Part shown: one piece after another, positions 26,571 through 34,447 of the stretch
Numbering within the stretch: position 1 is the first letter of the stretch
Layout of the letters: each line of letters begins with the position of its first letter
Assembly: GCA_037045645.1 (NCBI GenBank)
Contig: JBAOIH010000003.1
Span: 1 to 64,000, forward strand
Source of the DNA: Nocardioides sp.
GTDB taxonomy: Bacteria > Actinomycetota > Actinomycetes > Propionibacteriales > Nocardioidaceae
Reading direction: 5' to 3'
DNA length: 64,000 nucleotides
Program-made: the position numbers and the translations under genes
The notes under the pieces: model-generated
Database searches by the model: none
Told to the model about the DNA's origin: nothing
Seen by the model: the letters and a program-made list of their open reading frames with translations, nothing else

Positions 26571-27407
26571 TACGTCGAACGCAACCTGCGGACCTCGGTC
26601 GACATCGCCACACCCACGGACTCGACGACCGCGCAGGCAGCCGCCGAGCGCCGCGCGGAAAAGCTGACCGACACGCTGAAAGCGGACGGACTCACCCCGA
26701 GCGCACTCGAAGGCCTCGGAGACCAGGCGTGGTTCGCCACGCGCCCCTCGACCGACGGCGCGCAGACCGAGACGGCGATCGTGGCACGCTGGCGCAATGC
26801 GGTGGTGCTCGTGCGAGCCTCCCAGGCCGGACTCATCGAGGACCGCTATGCCGAATTGGTACGCCCGGACGCGGTCGAGTCAGCCGTCGTCGGCGCCGCC
26901 CGCGAGATCCTCGCAGCATTGGGTGCGCCCGCGAAGGCGCCCACCCGAGGCAAGGACGGACCCCACACCGCCACTTCGGACCTGTGCAAGAGCGTGGCCA
27001 CGGCCGCCAAAGACCTGGTCGAGGACGCGCCCAGCGTGGCCACGACCCCTCGCCAGTCGCAGAGACGACTGAGCGGCTGCCACTGGGGCACGTTGAGTTC
27101 GGTCTACCCCTACCTCACGGTCTCGGCGTACGCGGTGCCACCGTCGGCAGCGACGGGTCAAACCGCAGTGCGGACGGCCGCCGCGGCCTTCGCCGCGGAC
27201 GGTCGTGACGATGTGATCAAGGGTCTCGGCGACGAGGCCGAGGCGTGGGGCTTCCAGGCCGAGGGCGGTGGCGCGAACAACCAGGTAGTGACGGCGCGAC
27301 AAGGCAACCTGCTCGTCACCGTGCAGTACGGCGACGACCGGCCCCCAGCCGAACTGAGAGCAGCCGCCGTCGAGATCGTGCGCGAGGTGCTCAGCCGGGC
27401 GTCATGA
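26559..27407 (+). CDS. DUF3558-like secreted protein, 5' end missing
   Basis: About 282 aa remain. After a low-complexity acidic/alanine-rich part, the C-terminal half has SDLCKSVATAAKDLVED, RLSGCHWGTLSSVYPYLTVSAYA and FQAEGGGANNQVVTARQGNLLVTVQYGD, the conserved Cys-containing pattern of actinobacterial DUF3558-type lipoproteins. Two similar blocks (26,700-26,930 and 27,170-27,400) suggest an internal duplication of the domain. The signal peptide and lipobox are lost at the junction. Its stop abuts the stop of the convergent peptidase gene. Confidence 0.6.
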   Translation, partial: LDPSYVERNLRTSVDIATPTDSTTAQAAAERRAEKLTDTLKADGLTPSALEGLGDQAWFATRPSTDGAQTETAIVARWRNAVVLVRASQAGLIEDRYAELVRPDAVESAVVGAAREILAALGAPAKAPTRGKDGPHTATSDLCKSVATAAKDLVEDAPSVATTPRQSQRRLSGCHWGTLSSVYPYLTVSAYAVPPSAATGQTAVRTAAAAFAADGRDDVIKGLGDEAEAWGFQAEGGGANNQVVTARQGNLLVTVQYGDDRPPAELRAAAVEIVREVLSRAS

Positions 27408-28766
27408 CCCGTCGGCGAGGTTGCGCAGCAACAACGCCTCGGCCAGGACGACCCGCTCGAACTCGGCCAGATGCAATCCCTCGTTGGCGCCGTGTGCTCG
27501 GGTGTCGGGGTCCTCGACACCGGTGACCAGCACGCTCGCCTCGGGGAACGCGTCGAGGAACTCCGCGATGAAGGGGATCGACCCGCCCACACCCATATCG
27601 ATGGGCGCGGTGCCGTCCCAGGCTTGGGTGAACGCGGCGCGCGCCGCGTCGTACGCCGGACCCGTCGCGTCGATCTGGGTCGCCTCGCCTGTGTCGACCA
27701 CGGTCGTCTCCAGCGTGGCTCCCCAGGCGACGTGCTTTTCCAAGTGAGCCTGGAGCCGCGCCACCGCGTTGGCAGTGGTGTCGCCCGGCGCGATCCGCAA
27801 CGAGATCCGGCAGCGGGCCGCCGGGACCAGGGTGTTGGACGCGCCTGCCACCTTGGGGGCGTCGAGGCCCGTGATGCTCAACGCGGGCTTGGTCCACAGG
27901 CGCTCGACGGTCGAACCGCTGCCGATCCATTCGATCCCGGAGGCCGCACCCGACTCGGCACGTAGGCGCGCCTCGGGGTAGTCGACGTCGGCGGCGGGAC
28001 CGCTGAACAGGCCTTCGATCACGAGGTTTCCCTCGTCGTCGTGCAGCGTCGAGATAAGGCGTGCCAGCGTCATGATCGAGTCGGGCACAAGTCCGCCCCA
28101 CATGCCGCTGTGCACGGCGTGGGTGAGCGTGCGTACCTCCACGTCCATCCGCACCAGACCGCGCAGGCTGGTGGTCAGGGCAGGCACCCCGATGTCCCAG
28201 TTGCCGGAGTCGGCGATCACGATGACGTCGGCGCGCAAGTCCTCCTTGAAGCGCTCCAGCAACGCGGGCAGGGTGTCGGAGCCGACCTCCTCCTCGCCTT
28301 CGACGAACATCACCAGGTTGACCGGCAGGTCGTCACCGAAGATCCGTACGGCACCCAGGTGGGCCACGATCCCGGCCTTGTCGTCGGCGGCACCGCGCGC
28401 GTAGAGCCGGCCGTCGCGCTCGGTCGGTTCCCACGGCGGGGAGTCCCAGTCGGCGTGATCGTTCTCGGGCTGGACGTCGTGGTGGGCATAGAGCAGCACG
28501 GTCTTGGCGCCCTCGATCTTGCTCGCCTTGTGCGCGATCACCGCCGGCGCGACACCGTCGTCGTGCGCGGTCACGATGCGGGCATCGAAGCCCTCCGCGG
28601 CGAACAGGTCACGGACAGCCTCCGCGCTGCGCTGCACCTCGGCGGCGCGCTCGGGATCGGCGCTCACCGACTGGATGCGTACGAGGTCCTCCAGGTCGCG
28701 GCGCAGGCCGGGCAGCACCTCCTGCACATTGGCTTGCAGGGTCGCGTCGTCAGCATGCGTCGTCAT
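27402..28766 (-). CDS. M20 family metallopeptidase (dipeptidase)
   Basis: 454 aa from the ATG at 28766 (MTTHADDATLQANV); upstream in-frame codons are not protein-like. Zinc-site motifs are complete: YAHHDVQPE, RGAADDKAG, VEGEEEVGS, IADSGNWD and HGANEGLHL. It hydrolyses small peptides or N-acylated amino acids in the cytoplasm. It is divergent from rocD across a 70-bp gap. Confidence 0.93.
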   Translation of the reverse strand: MTTHADDATLQANVQEVLPGLRRDLEDLVRIQSVSADPERAAEVQRSAEAVRDLFAAEGFDARIVTAHDDGVAPAVIAHKASKIEGAKTVLLYAHHDVQPENDHADWDSPPWEPTERDGRLYARGAADDKAGIVAHLGAVRIFGDDLPVNLVMFVEGEEEVGSDTLPALLERFKEDLRADVIVIADSGNWDIGVPALTTSLRGLVRMDVEVRTLTHAVHSGMWGGLVPDSIMTLARLISTLHDDEGNLVIEGLFSGPAADVDYPEARLRAESGAASGIEWIGSGSTVERLWTKPALSITGLDAPKVAGASNTLVPAARCRISLRIAPGDTTANAVARLQAHLEKHVAWGATLETTVVDTGEATQIDATGPAYDAARAAFTQAWDGTAPIDMGVGGSIPFIAEFLDAFPEASVLVTGVEDPDTRAHGANEGLHLAEFERVVLAEALLLRNLADGS

Positions 28767-28836
28767 GAGCGCCACGTTAGCGGGCGTCGCGCGGGGATGA
28801 TTCGCCCCGATTGACGCGTGGTGCCACGATGGCCCG

Positions 28837-30069
28837 ATGAGCGAGGAGATCACGCGTCACCAGACGCGGTCGGCGGCCCACATCGAACTCACCGAGGGCT
28901 ATGCGGCGCACAACTACCACCCGCTGCCGGTGGTGCTCTCCTCCGGCGAGGGCGCCTGGGTGACCGACGTGGACGGCAAGCGCTATCTCGACTGCCTTGC
29001 GGGGTATTCGGCGCTGAACTTCGGGCACTCCAACCCACGGCTGCTCGCCCGGATGCACGAGCAGATCGACCGGCTCACGCTGACGTCGCGGGCCTTCTAC
29101 AACGACCAACTCGGCCCGTTCGCGCGCGACCTCGCGGCGCTGTGCGGCAAGGAGATGATCCTGCCGATGAACTCCGGCGCCGAGGCCGTGGAGACGGCGC
29201 TGAAGGTGGCGCGCAAGTGGGGTTACCTGGTCAAGGGCGTGCCCGAGGGCCAGGCCGAGATCGTCACGATGGAGGGCAACTTCCACGGGCGTACGACCAC
29301 GATCGTCTCCTTCTCCACCGACCCCGATGCGACCCGCGACTACGGCCCGTTCACCCCCGGCTTCTCGGTCGTCAAGTACGGCGATCTGGAGGCGTTGGAG
29401 GCCACGATCACTGACCGCACGGTCGCGATCCTGCTCGAACCGATCCAAGGCGAGGGCGGAGTGGTGATCCCGCCCGAGGGTTATCTGCGCGACGTACGCA
29501 CGCTGTGCAGCCGGCACGGCATCTTGATGATCGCCGACGAGATCCAGTCGGGGCTGGCGCGTACGGGCAAGACGTTCGCGTGTGAGTACGAAGACGTCGT
29601 GCCGGACGTCTACATCCTCGGCAAGGCGCTCGGCGGTGGCCTCTATCCGGTGTCGGCTGTCGTGGCGGACCGCGACGTGCTCGGCGTGATCACGCCTGGC
29701 ACCCACGGCTCCACTTTTGGCGGCAACCCGTTGGCCGCCGCGATCGGGCACGAGGTGTGCGCCATGCTCGCGACTGGTGAGTTCCAGCAACGGGCTCGCG
29801 TCTTGGGTGAGCGACTGGAAGCCGGGCTCACGCCCCTGTTGGGCAGCGGTCTGGCTGCGGTGCGCGTACGCGGTCTGTGGGCTGGTCTCGACATCGACCC
29901 GACCGTGTCCACTGGTCGCCACGTCACCGAGGCGCTGCTCGGTCGCGGCATCTTGGCCAAGGAGGCGCACGGTCAGACCGTCCGGCTCGCGCCGCCCTTG
30001 GTCGCGTCGGAGGACGACATCGACCTGCTGATCAGCCAGATCACGGCCGTGCTGGCTGACCAGCACTGA
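28837..30069 (+). CDS. rocD: Ornithine--oxo-acid aminotransferase
   Basis: 410 aa, the usual length for class III aminotransferases. PLP-site features: MNSGAEAVETALK, EGNFHGRTTTIVSFSTD, LLEPIQGEGGVVIPP, ADEIQSGLARTGK and the Schiff-base Lys in YILGKALGGGLYPVSA. It converts ornithine to glutamate semialdehyde in arginine/proline catabolism. It is followed 3 bp later by a lipoprotein gene, perhaps co-transcribed. Confidence 0.93.
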   Translation: MSEEITRHQTRSAAHIELTEGYAAHNYHPLPVVLSSGEGAWVTDVDGKRYLDCLAGYSALNFGHSNPRLLARMHEQIDRLTLTSRAFYNDQLGPFARDLAALCGKEMILPMNSGAEAVETALKVARKWGYLVKGVPEGQAEIVTMEGNFHGRTTTIVSFSTDPDATRDYGPFTPGFSVVKYGDLEALEATITDRTVAILLEPIQGEGGVVIPPEGYLRDVRTLCSRHGILMIADEIQSGLARTGKTFACEYEDVVPDVYILGKALGGGLYPVSAVVADRDVLGVITPGTHGSTFGGNPLAAAIGHEVCAMLATGEFQQRARVLGERLEAGLTPLLGSGLAAVRVRGLWAGLDIDPTVSTGRHVTEALLGRGILAKEAHGQTVRLAPPLVASEDDIDLLISQITAVLADQH

Positions 30070-30072
30070 CCC

Positions 30073-31200
30073 ATGCGTGTCTCGGGGTGGGTCGGCGGCG
30101 TTCTCACTGCCGCGTTGCTCACTGCCTGCGGTGCGGGTCAGGAGAATCCGGCCGACAACGGGTCGGTCGAGGCGACCCCTGCGTCACTGGTCTGGGTGAT
30201 GTCGCAGTTGCTCGATGCCGAGCCGCTGGACGTCGATGTCTCGCAGGACGCCGACTCGATCCGCGGGTCGATGAGCCCGACGACGACTTCCACGCTGCGG
30301 ATCGGACTGCGGCGACTCGACAAGTCGTCGCCGCTGCCTGCGTCGTGCTCGGACTTGGAGGCACCGCAGCAGTGCGCCGAGGTCGACGGCGCGATCGTCA
30401 CCTGGGATCTCGAAGAGCCCGAGGAGGACCCCGGCCTGATCGACATCGCCCTGCCCAAGGGTGACTCGGTGGCGTATCTGTCCTACAACGGTGAACCGAT
30501 CACGAGAAACCCCGTGGAGATGCTGACGCTGCCCTATTCGGTCAAGCGCCTCGTCGCAGTGCTCAAGGATCCACGCATCGACTGGCTCACCACGCAGAAA
30601 GCCGTCATGGCGGGATCAGCCCTGACCTCGGCAGGCGAGGAGTCCACCGAGCTGACGCCGCAGGCACTCGTACACCTCTTTGCCGACGCCACCGGCAACA
30701 CGACCAGGGAGGCGACAGGCGAGACTCGCACCGAGGACGGGGAGCTGTGGATCGAGGCGGGCCTGTGGACCGACTCTGACGAGTACGCCCTGATCAAGGT
30801 GCACCAGACCAGTTCGGCCACGGCGTACGCCAACCAGAGCGCCTGCGACGAACGCTTCGTCAAGACCGGGATGGTCGGCGAAGAACTCTATGCCTTCGAC
30901 GACTGCCAACGCCGCCACGGCACCGTGATCTATTTCAACGAGCCCACCGCTGCCACCGCGCCGGGAAACCTGGAGATGGTGCTGGCCAAGAACGGCGACA
31001 CCATCGTCGAACTCGACTATTACGGCCTGCCGACGACGTACAAGTTGGGCAAGCTCAATCCCGATCTGTCGTTGGCCGCGTTCGCCGAACTCCTGAAAGA
31101 CCCACGGGTCGCGTTGGTGACGACCGCCGAGGTGATCGCCGCCGCCGAGGGGATCGAACTCTCCGAAGACATCCCCGATGCTCCGGGTTGGATCTACTGA
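30073..31200 (+). CDS. Putative lipoprotein
   Basis: 375 aa. A signal sequence ends in a lipobox (LLTAC), so Cys-19 is probably lipidated and the protein anchored outside the membrane. The mature part is acidic, with two Cys pairs and repeated beta segments (NGDTIVELDYYGLPTTYKLG resembles the earlier SVAYLSYNGEPITRN), suggesting a tandem domain. No family is recognised. It overlaps the convergent SCP-like gene by 7 bp. Confidence 0.75.
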   Translation: MRVSGWVGGVLTAALLTACGAGQENPADNGSVEATPASLVWVMSQLLDAEPLDVDVSQDADSIRGSMSPTTTSTLRIGLRRLDKSSPLPASCSDLEAPQQCAEVDGAIVTWDLEEPEEDPGLIDIALPKGDSVAYLSYNGEPITRNPVEMLTLPYSVKRLVAVLKDPRIDWLTTQKAVMAGSALTSAGEESTELTPQALVHLFADATGNTTREATGETRTEDGELWIEAGLWTDSDEYALIKVHQTSSATAYANQSACDERFVKTGMVGEELYAFDDCQRRHGTVIYFNEPTAATAPGNLEMVLAKNGDTIVELDYYGLPTTYKLGKLNPDLSLAAFAELLKDPRVALVTTAEVIAAAEGIELSEDIPDAPGWIY

Positions 31201-31559
31201 TTTTTGGGCTCGTGGAGGGGGAGGTACGCCGTGAGGTCGGTGCGTTCGCCGCTCGCGCGGACGCGACCTGACCCGACGGCCTCCGCCCAGGTCAGGTTGC
31301 CCGTGGCCAGGGCGATCCACGTGTCGGCGTCGGTCTCGATGACCGCGGGTGGAGTGCCGCGGGTGTGGCGTACGCCGGGGATCACCTGCGCCGCCGCGTG
31401 GGGTGGCACGCGCACCTCGACCGAATTGCCGGGCGCGCGTTCGGAGAGCACCGCGAGGAAGTGCTTGACCAGCATCCGGGTGGTCGCCCGGTCGCGGCCG
31501 TCCCGCGCCAGGGCGCCCTCGACCTCATCGGCACTGGCGCGACGCAGTCGACCGGGCAC
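31194..31559 (-). CDS. Sterol-carrier-like (SCP_3) protein
   Basis: 121 aa. It matches the actinobacterial sterol carrier family (VEVRVPPHAAAQVIPG, then VIETDADTWIALATGNLTWAEAVGSGRVRASGERTDL). These small proteins are usually encoded close to purine genes; here purL lies 3 kb away. The ligand is unknown. Confidence 0.85.
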   Translation of the reverse strand: MPGRLRRASADEVEGALARDGRDRATTRMLVKHFLAVLSERAPGNSVEVRVPPHAAAQVIPGVRHTRGTPPAVIETDADTWIALATGNLTWAEAVGSGRVRASGERTDLTAYLPLHEPKNQ

Positions 31560-31632
31560 GGCGGGCTCCTTGGAGGGGGGCGGCGGGAGGCATCAAGTGT
31601 GCGCCTACACCGATTGGCCACCCGATTGTCCC

Positions 31633-32340
31633 CTAGGTTTCCAGGATCTCGACGATGTCGGCCCAGGCCGGACTCGTCACGTCGATGACCCCGAAGTGCC
31701 CGCCTGTGACTTCGACCAAGGTCGCGCGCGGACCAGCCCGCGCCACGTACGCCTCCGACTGCCCGAACGGGACATCTTCGTCGTCACGCGCGTGCACCGC
31801 CCACAGGCGTACGTCCAACGGCAACTGCCTGCTCGGGTCCGCCAGGCCGAGCGTGTCGTCATCGACCACGCCGAGGAATCGCTCGACCGCGCCGGAGCCG
31901 AGGCCTGCTTGATGCGCTGCCGCCAGGTCGAGTACGCCCGCCTGCGAGATCACCTCTGTCAGCCGAACCCGGGCGTCAGACCACGGCGCCAGCCGGTGAC
32001 GACCGGCGGCCCACGCCGCCAACTGCCCACCCGCGGAGTGACCCAAGGTCACGACCGTCGAGAGATCGAGGTCGGTGTCGGCGAGCAGATCGATCCCAGC
32101 GGAGATGTCGTCGAGAGTCTGCGGCACCCCTCCCCCGTTGCCGACCCTGCGGTATTCGAGGTTGAGTGCGGCCCAGCCACGGCTGGCCAGGTCGGCTGCG
32201 AGCGGACGGCCGAGCGAGCAGTCGTACGCCTCCTTCCAGAAGCCGCCGTGGATGACCACGACCACCCCACGCGAAGGCCCGTCCGGCTCAGTCAGCTCCG
32301 CAAACTGTGAGGCGTCCGGCCCATAGGTCAACCGCCGCAT
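31633..32340 (-). CDS. Alpha/beta hydrolase (kynurenine-formamidase-like)
   Basis: 235 aa. Oxyanion motif HGGFW, nucleophile elbow GHSAGGQ, a late Asp in HARDDEDVPFGQS and His in GGHFGVID complete the triad. HGGFW/HGGYW at this position is typical of arylformamidase-type esterases, but the substrate is not certain. Its ATG overlaps the ArsR gene stop by 1 bp (TGATG). Confidence 0.85.
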   Translation of the reverse strand: MRRLTYGPDASQFAELTEPDGPSRGVVVVIHGGFWKEAYDCSLGRPLAADLASRGWAALNLEYRRVGNGGGVPQTLDDISAGIDLLADTDLDLSTVVTLGHSAGGQLAAWAAGRHRLAPWSDARVRLTEVISQAGVLDLAAAHQAGLGSGAVERFLGVVDDDTLGLADPSRQLPLDVRLWAVHARDDEDVPFGQSEAYVARAGPRATLVEVTGGHFGVIDVTSPAWADIVEILET

Positions 32341-32912
32341 CAGACTCCTCGGCCCGGATCGGGCAACAGCACCGAGAGGAACACGTACGTCTCCCCATCT
32401 TCGCGACCGCGGGTGCGCTCGCGCCAGCGATCCAGCACCGCGGACAGTTCGTCGTTCAGCTCCGCGGCGTCAGCCGCATCGAGGCGAAGTAGCGAGTCAC
32501 CGATCCCCACGTACGCACTCTCGCCGGACTCGCGTTCGCCCCCGGGATAGGAGTACGCCGCCCTCACCACCGCTTGTGCCCACGCCTGACTCTGCCGGCT
32601 CCACACGGCCATCGCGGCACGGCCCTCTGGGGTGGTGGCCATGCCCTCCACCTGGACCTTGACGCCGTCGTGGGAAACCGCACGCCAGAAGCGATCTCGC
32701 CGGTCACGACCCACCTCGGGGTCTACTTCGATCAGGCCATATCGGGCCAACTGCCGCAGATGAAAGCTGGCGCTGTTGGCCGCGACGCCCAGCCGCTTGG
32801 CAACGTCAGCCGCACGCATCGGTCCGGACGAGGTCAGCTCGTGCAGGATCCGCGAACGCAACGGATGCGCAATAGCCCGCAAGACAGTCGGATCTTGAAC
32901 CGGTGGAGGCAC
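32340..32912 (-). CDS. ArsR-type winged-helix transcriptional regulator
   Basis: 190 aa. The N-terminal winged helix (VLRAIAHPLRSRILHELTSSG, then ADVAKRLGVAANSASFHLRQLARYGLI) is an HTH_20/ArsR type, with a C-terminal effector-like part. It is coupled to the downstream hydrolase and divergent from an MFS transporter, whose start region contains a duplicated TTGCGCAA palindrome. It likely represses the exporter and itself. Confidence 0.9.
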   Translation of the reverse strand: MPPPVQDPTVLRAIAHPLRSRILHELTSSGPMRAADVAKRLGVAANSASFHLRQLARYGLIEVDPEVGRDRRDRFWRAVSHDGVKVQVEGMATTPEGRAAMAVWSRQSQAWAQAVVRAAYSYPGGERESGESAYVGIGDSLLRLDAADAAELNDELSAVLDRWRERTRGREDGETYVFLSVLLPDPGRGV

Positions 32913-32934
32913 GCCACAACTTTAGCAACACTTA

Positions 32935-32956
32935 TTGCGCAATGAATCTTGCGCAA
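32935..32956. promoter_or_regulatory. Probable operator: TTGCGCAA twice
   Basis: The 8-bp palindrome TTGCGCAA occurs at 32935-32942 and again at 32949-32956, 14 bp apart, within the 49-bp divergent gap. The ArsR-type neighbour is the obvious binder. Confidence 0.6.
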
Positions 32957-32961
32957 CTACT

Positions 32962-34211
32962 GTGGTGAACGTGCCCGGCTTCAGAGCGCTCGCTCGCAAC
33001 CGCGACTTCACCTTGTTGTGGTGGGGCGACACAGTCAGCGAACTCGGCGCCAAGGTCACCGGGTTCGCGTTCCCACTCGTGACCTATGCAGTCACCGGCT
33101 CAGTGGTCGCCGCAGCCTGGGTCGAAGCCGCGTTCCTGCTCGGCTGGGTCGGCACCCTGCTCCCCGGAGGCGTGATCGCCGACCGGGTCGACCGGCAACG
33201 GTTGATGCGCAACGCCAGCGCTCTGGGCCTGCTGGCGGCGGCCTCACTGGCGGTCAGCGCGGGACTCGACGCTCTGACACTGCCCCACCTGATGCTGGCT
33301 GCCTTGGCCATGGGCTGCGCAAACGGACTGATGGACCCCGCACAGGCCAGCGCGATCCGCACCATCGTCGATCAGGACGACCTGCCGACTGCGCTGAGTC
33401 AGGTGCAGGCTCGCCAGCATGTGGCGAGTCTGGCGGGCGGCCCCTTGGGCGGCGTGCTCTACACGATGAGCCGATGGTTGCCCTTCGCAGTGGACGCCGT
33501 GGTTATGCCGTCGCGATCCTTACCGTGACGAGACTGCGTACGAACCTAGGGCCTTCGTCGCGCACCGCCGATTCCTCGTGGCGGCGCGACATCCGCGAGG
33601 GCTTCAGTTGGATGTGGCAGCGGCCATTCTTCCGGGTGCTGCTGAGTTGGGCGGCCGTCAACAATCTGCTCGGTGATGCCGTCTTCTTCGTCGTGTTCTT
33701 GCGGATGATCACCGAGGGGTACGCCCCCACCGCGATCGGCTTGGTCTCGACCGCCGCCGGCGCCGGCGGGCTTATCGGCGCCGCGCTCGCTCCGGCGATC
33801 GTCTCGCGGTTGGCAACGGGGCGGCTCACTGTGCTGATCGCCTGGCTCAGCGCGCTTCCCCTGATCCCGCTGATCTGGTGGGGCTCCCCCGCGGTGGTCG
33901 CCGCCGTGACCTTCTCGCTGCTGTTGATCAACCCCGCAGGAAATGCCGGGATCTCGGCCTATCGGATGGCGATCACGCCGGATGCACTGCAGGGCCGGGT
34001 CTCGGCTGCCTCCAAGTTCCTGGCGTTGTCGGTGCTGCCGCTTTCTCCGTTGTTGGGCGGCTGGCTGCTGCATGCGTACGGCAGCGCAGTCGCCATCGCG
34101 GCGCTGATCGCGGGATCAGCCATCTGCGCGACCCTGGTCACCGCGAGCCGGTCGATCCGCGAGGTTCCGCGCCCGGACCTGTGGCCGCAAGTCGCCGATC
34201 AGGGGGGTTAA
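32962..34211 (+). CDS. MFS transporter (enterobactin-exporter-like), frameshifted
   Basis: About 415 aa in two frames. The first part starts with GTG near 32962 (VNVPGFRALARNRDFTLLWWGDTVSELGAKV), a typical beginning of MFS_3-type exporters; the frame breaks near 33,505 and resumes at GYAVAILTVTRLRT through RPFFRVLLSWAAVNNLLGDA to VPRPDLWPQ. About 12 membrane helices in total. The break is probably a one-base error. Regulated by the divergent ArsR gene, by inference. Confidence 0.82.
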
Positions 34212-34365
34212 CCCTACCGACAGACAGGGGCGTTGCCGCCTAACATCCTGTACGCACGCGGGGTGCAGCGCCGGGGGGGCGTTGCGTCGCGAGCACCACG
34301 AGCCGATGAGGCGGGCGACGCCGGGGAGCGCCCGTCACATCCGCTTGCTCATGAACGTGGTTTCG

Positions 34366-34443
34366 AGACGCGGCCGTGGGCCGCTCCTCAACCACCGGGG
34401 TGGGCGCGGTTTCTCAGACGCGGCCGTGGGCCGCTCCTCAACC
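34366..34443. repeat. 28-bp direct repeat, two copies 50 bp apart
   Basis: AGACGCGGCCGTGGGCCGCT followed by CCTCAACC occurs at 34366-34393 and 34416-34443, directly after the 3' end of purL. Each copy has a short hairpin (CGGCC..GGCCG). It may act in transcription termination or be a degenerate interspersed repeat. Confidence 0.8.
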
Positions 34444-34447
34444 GAGG

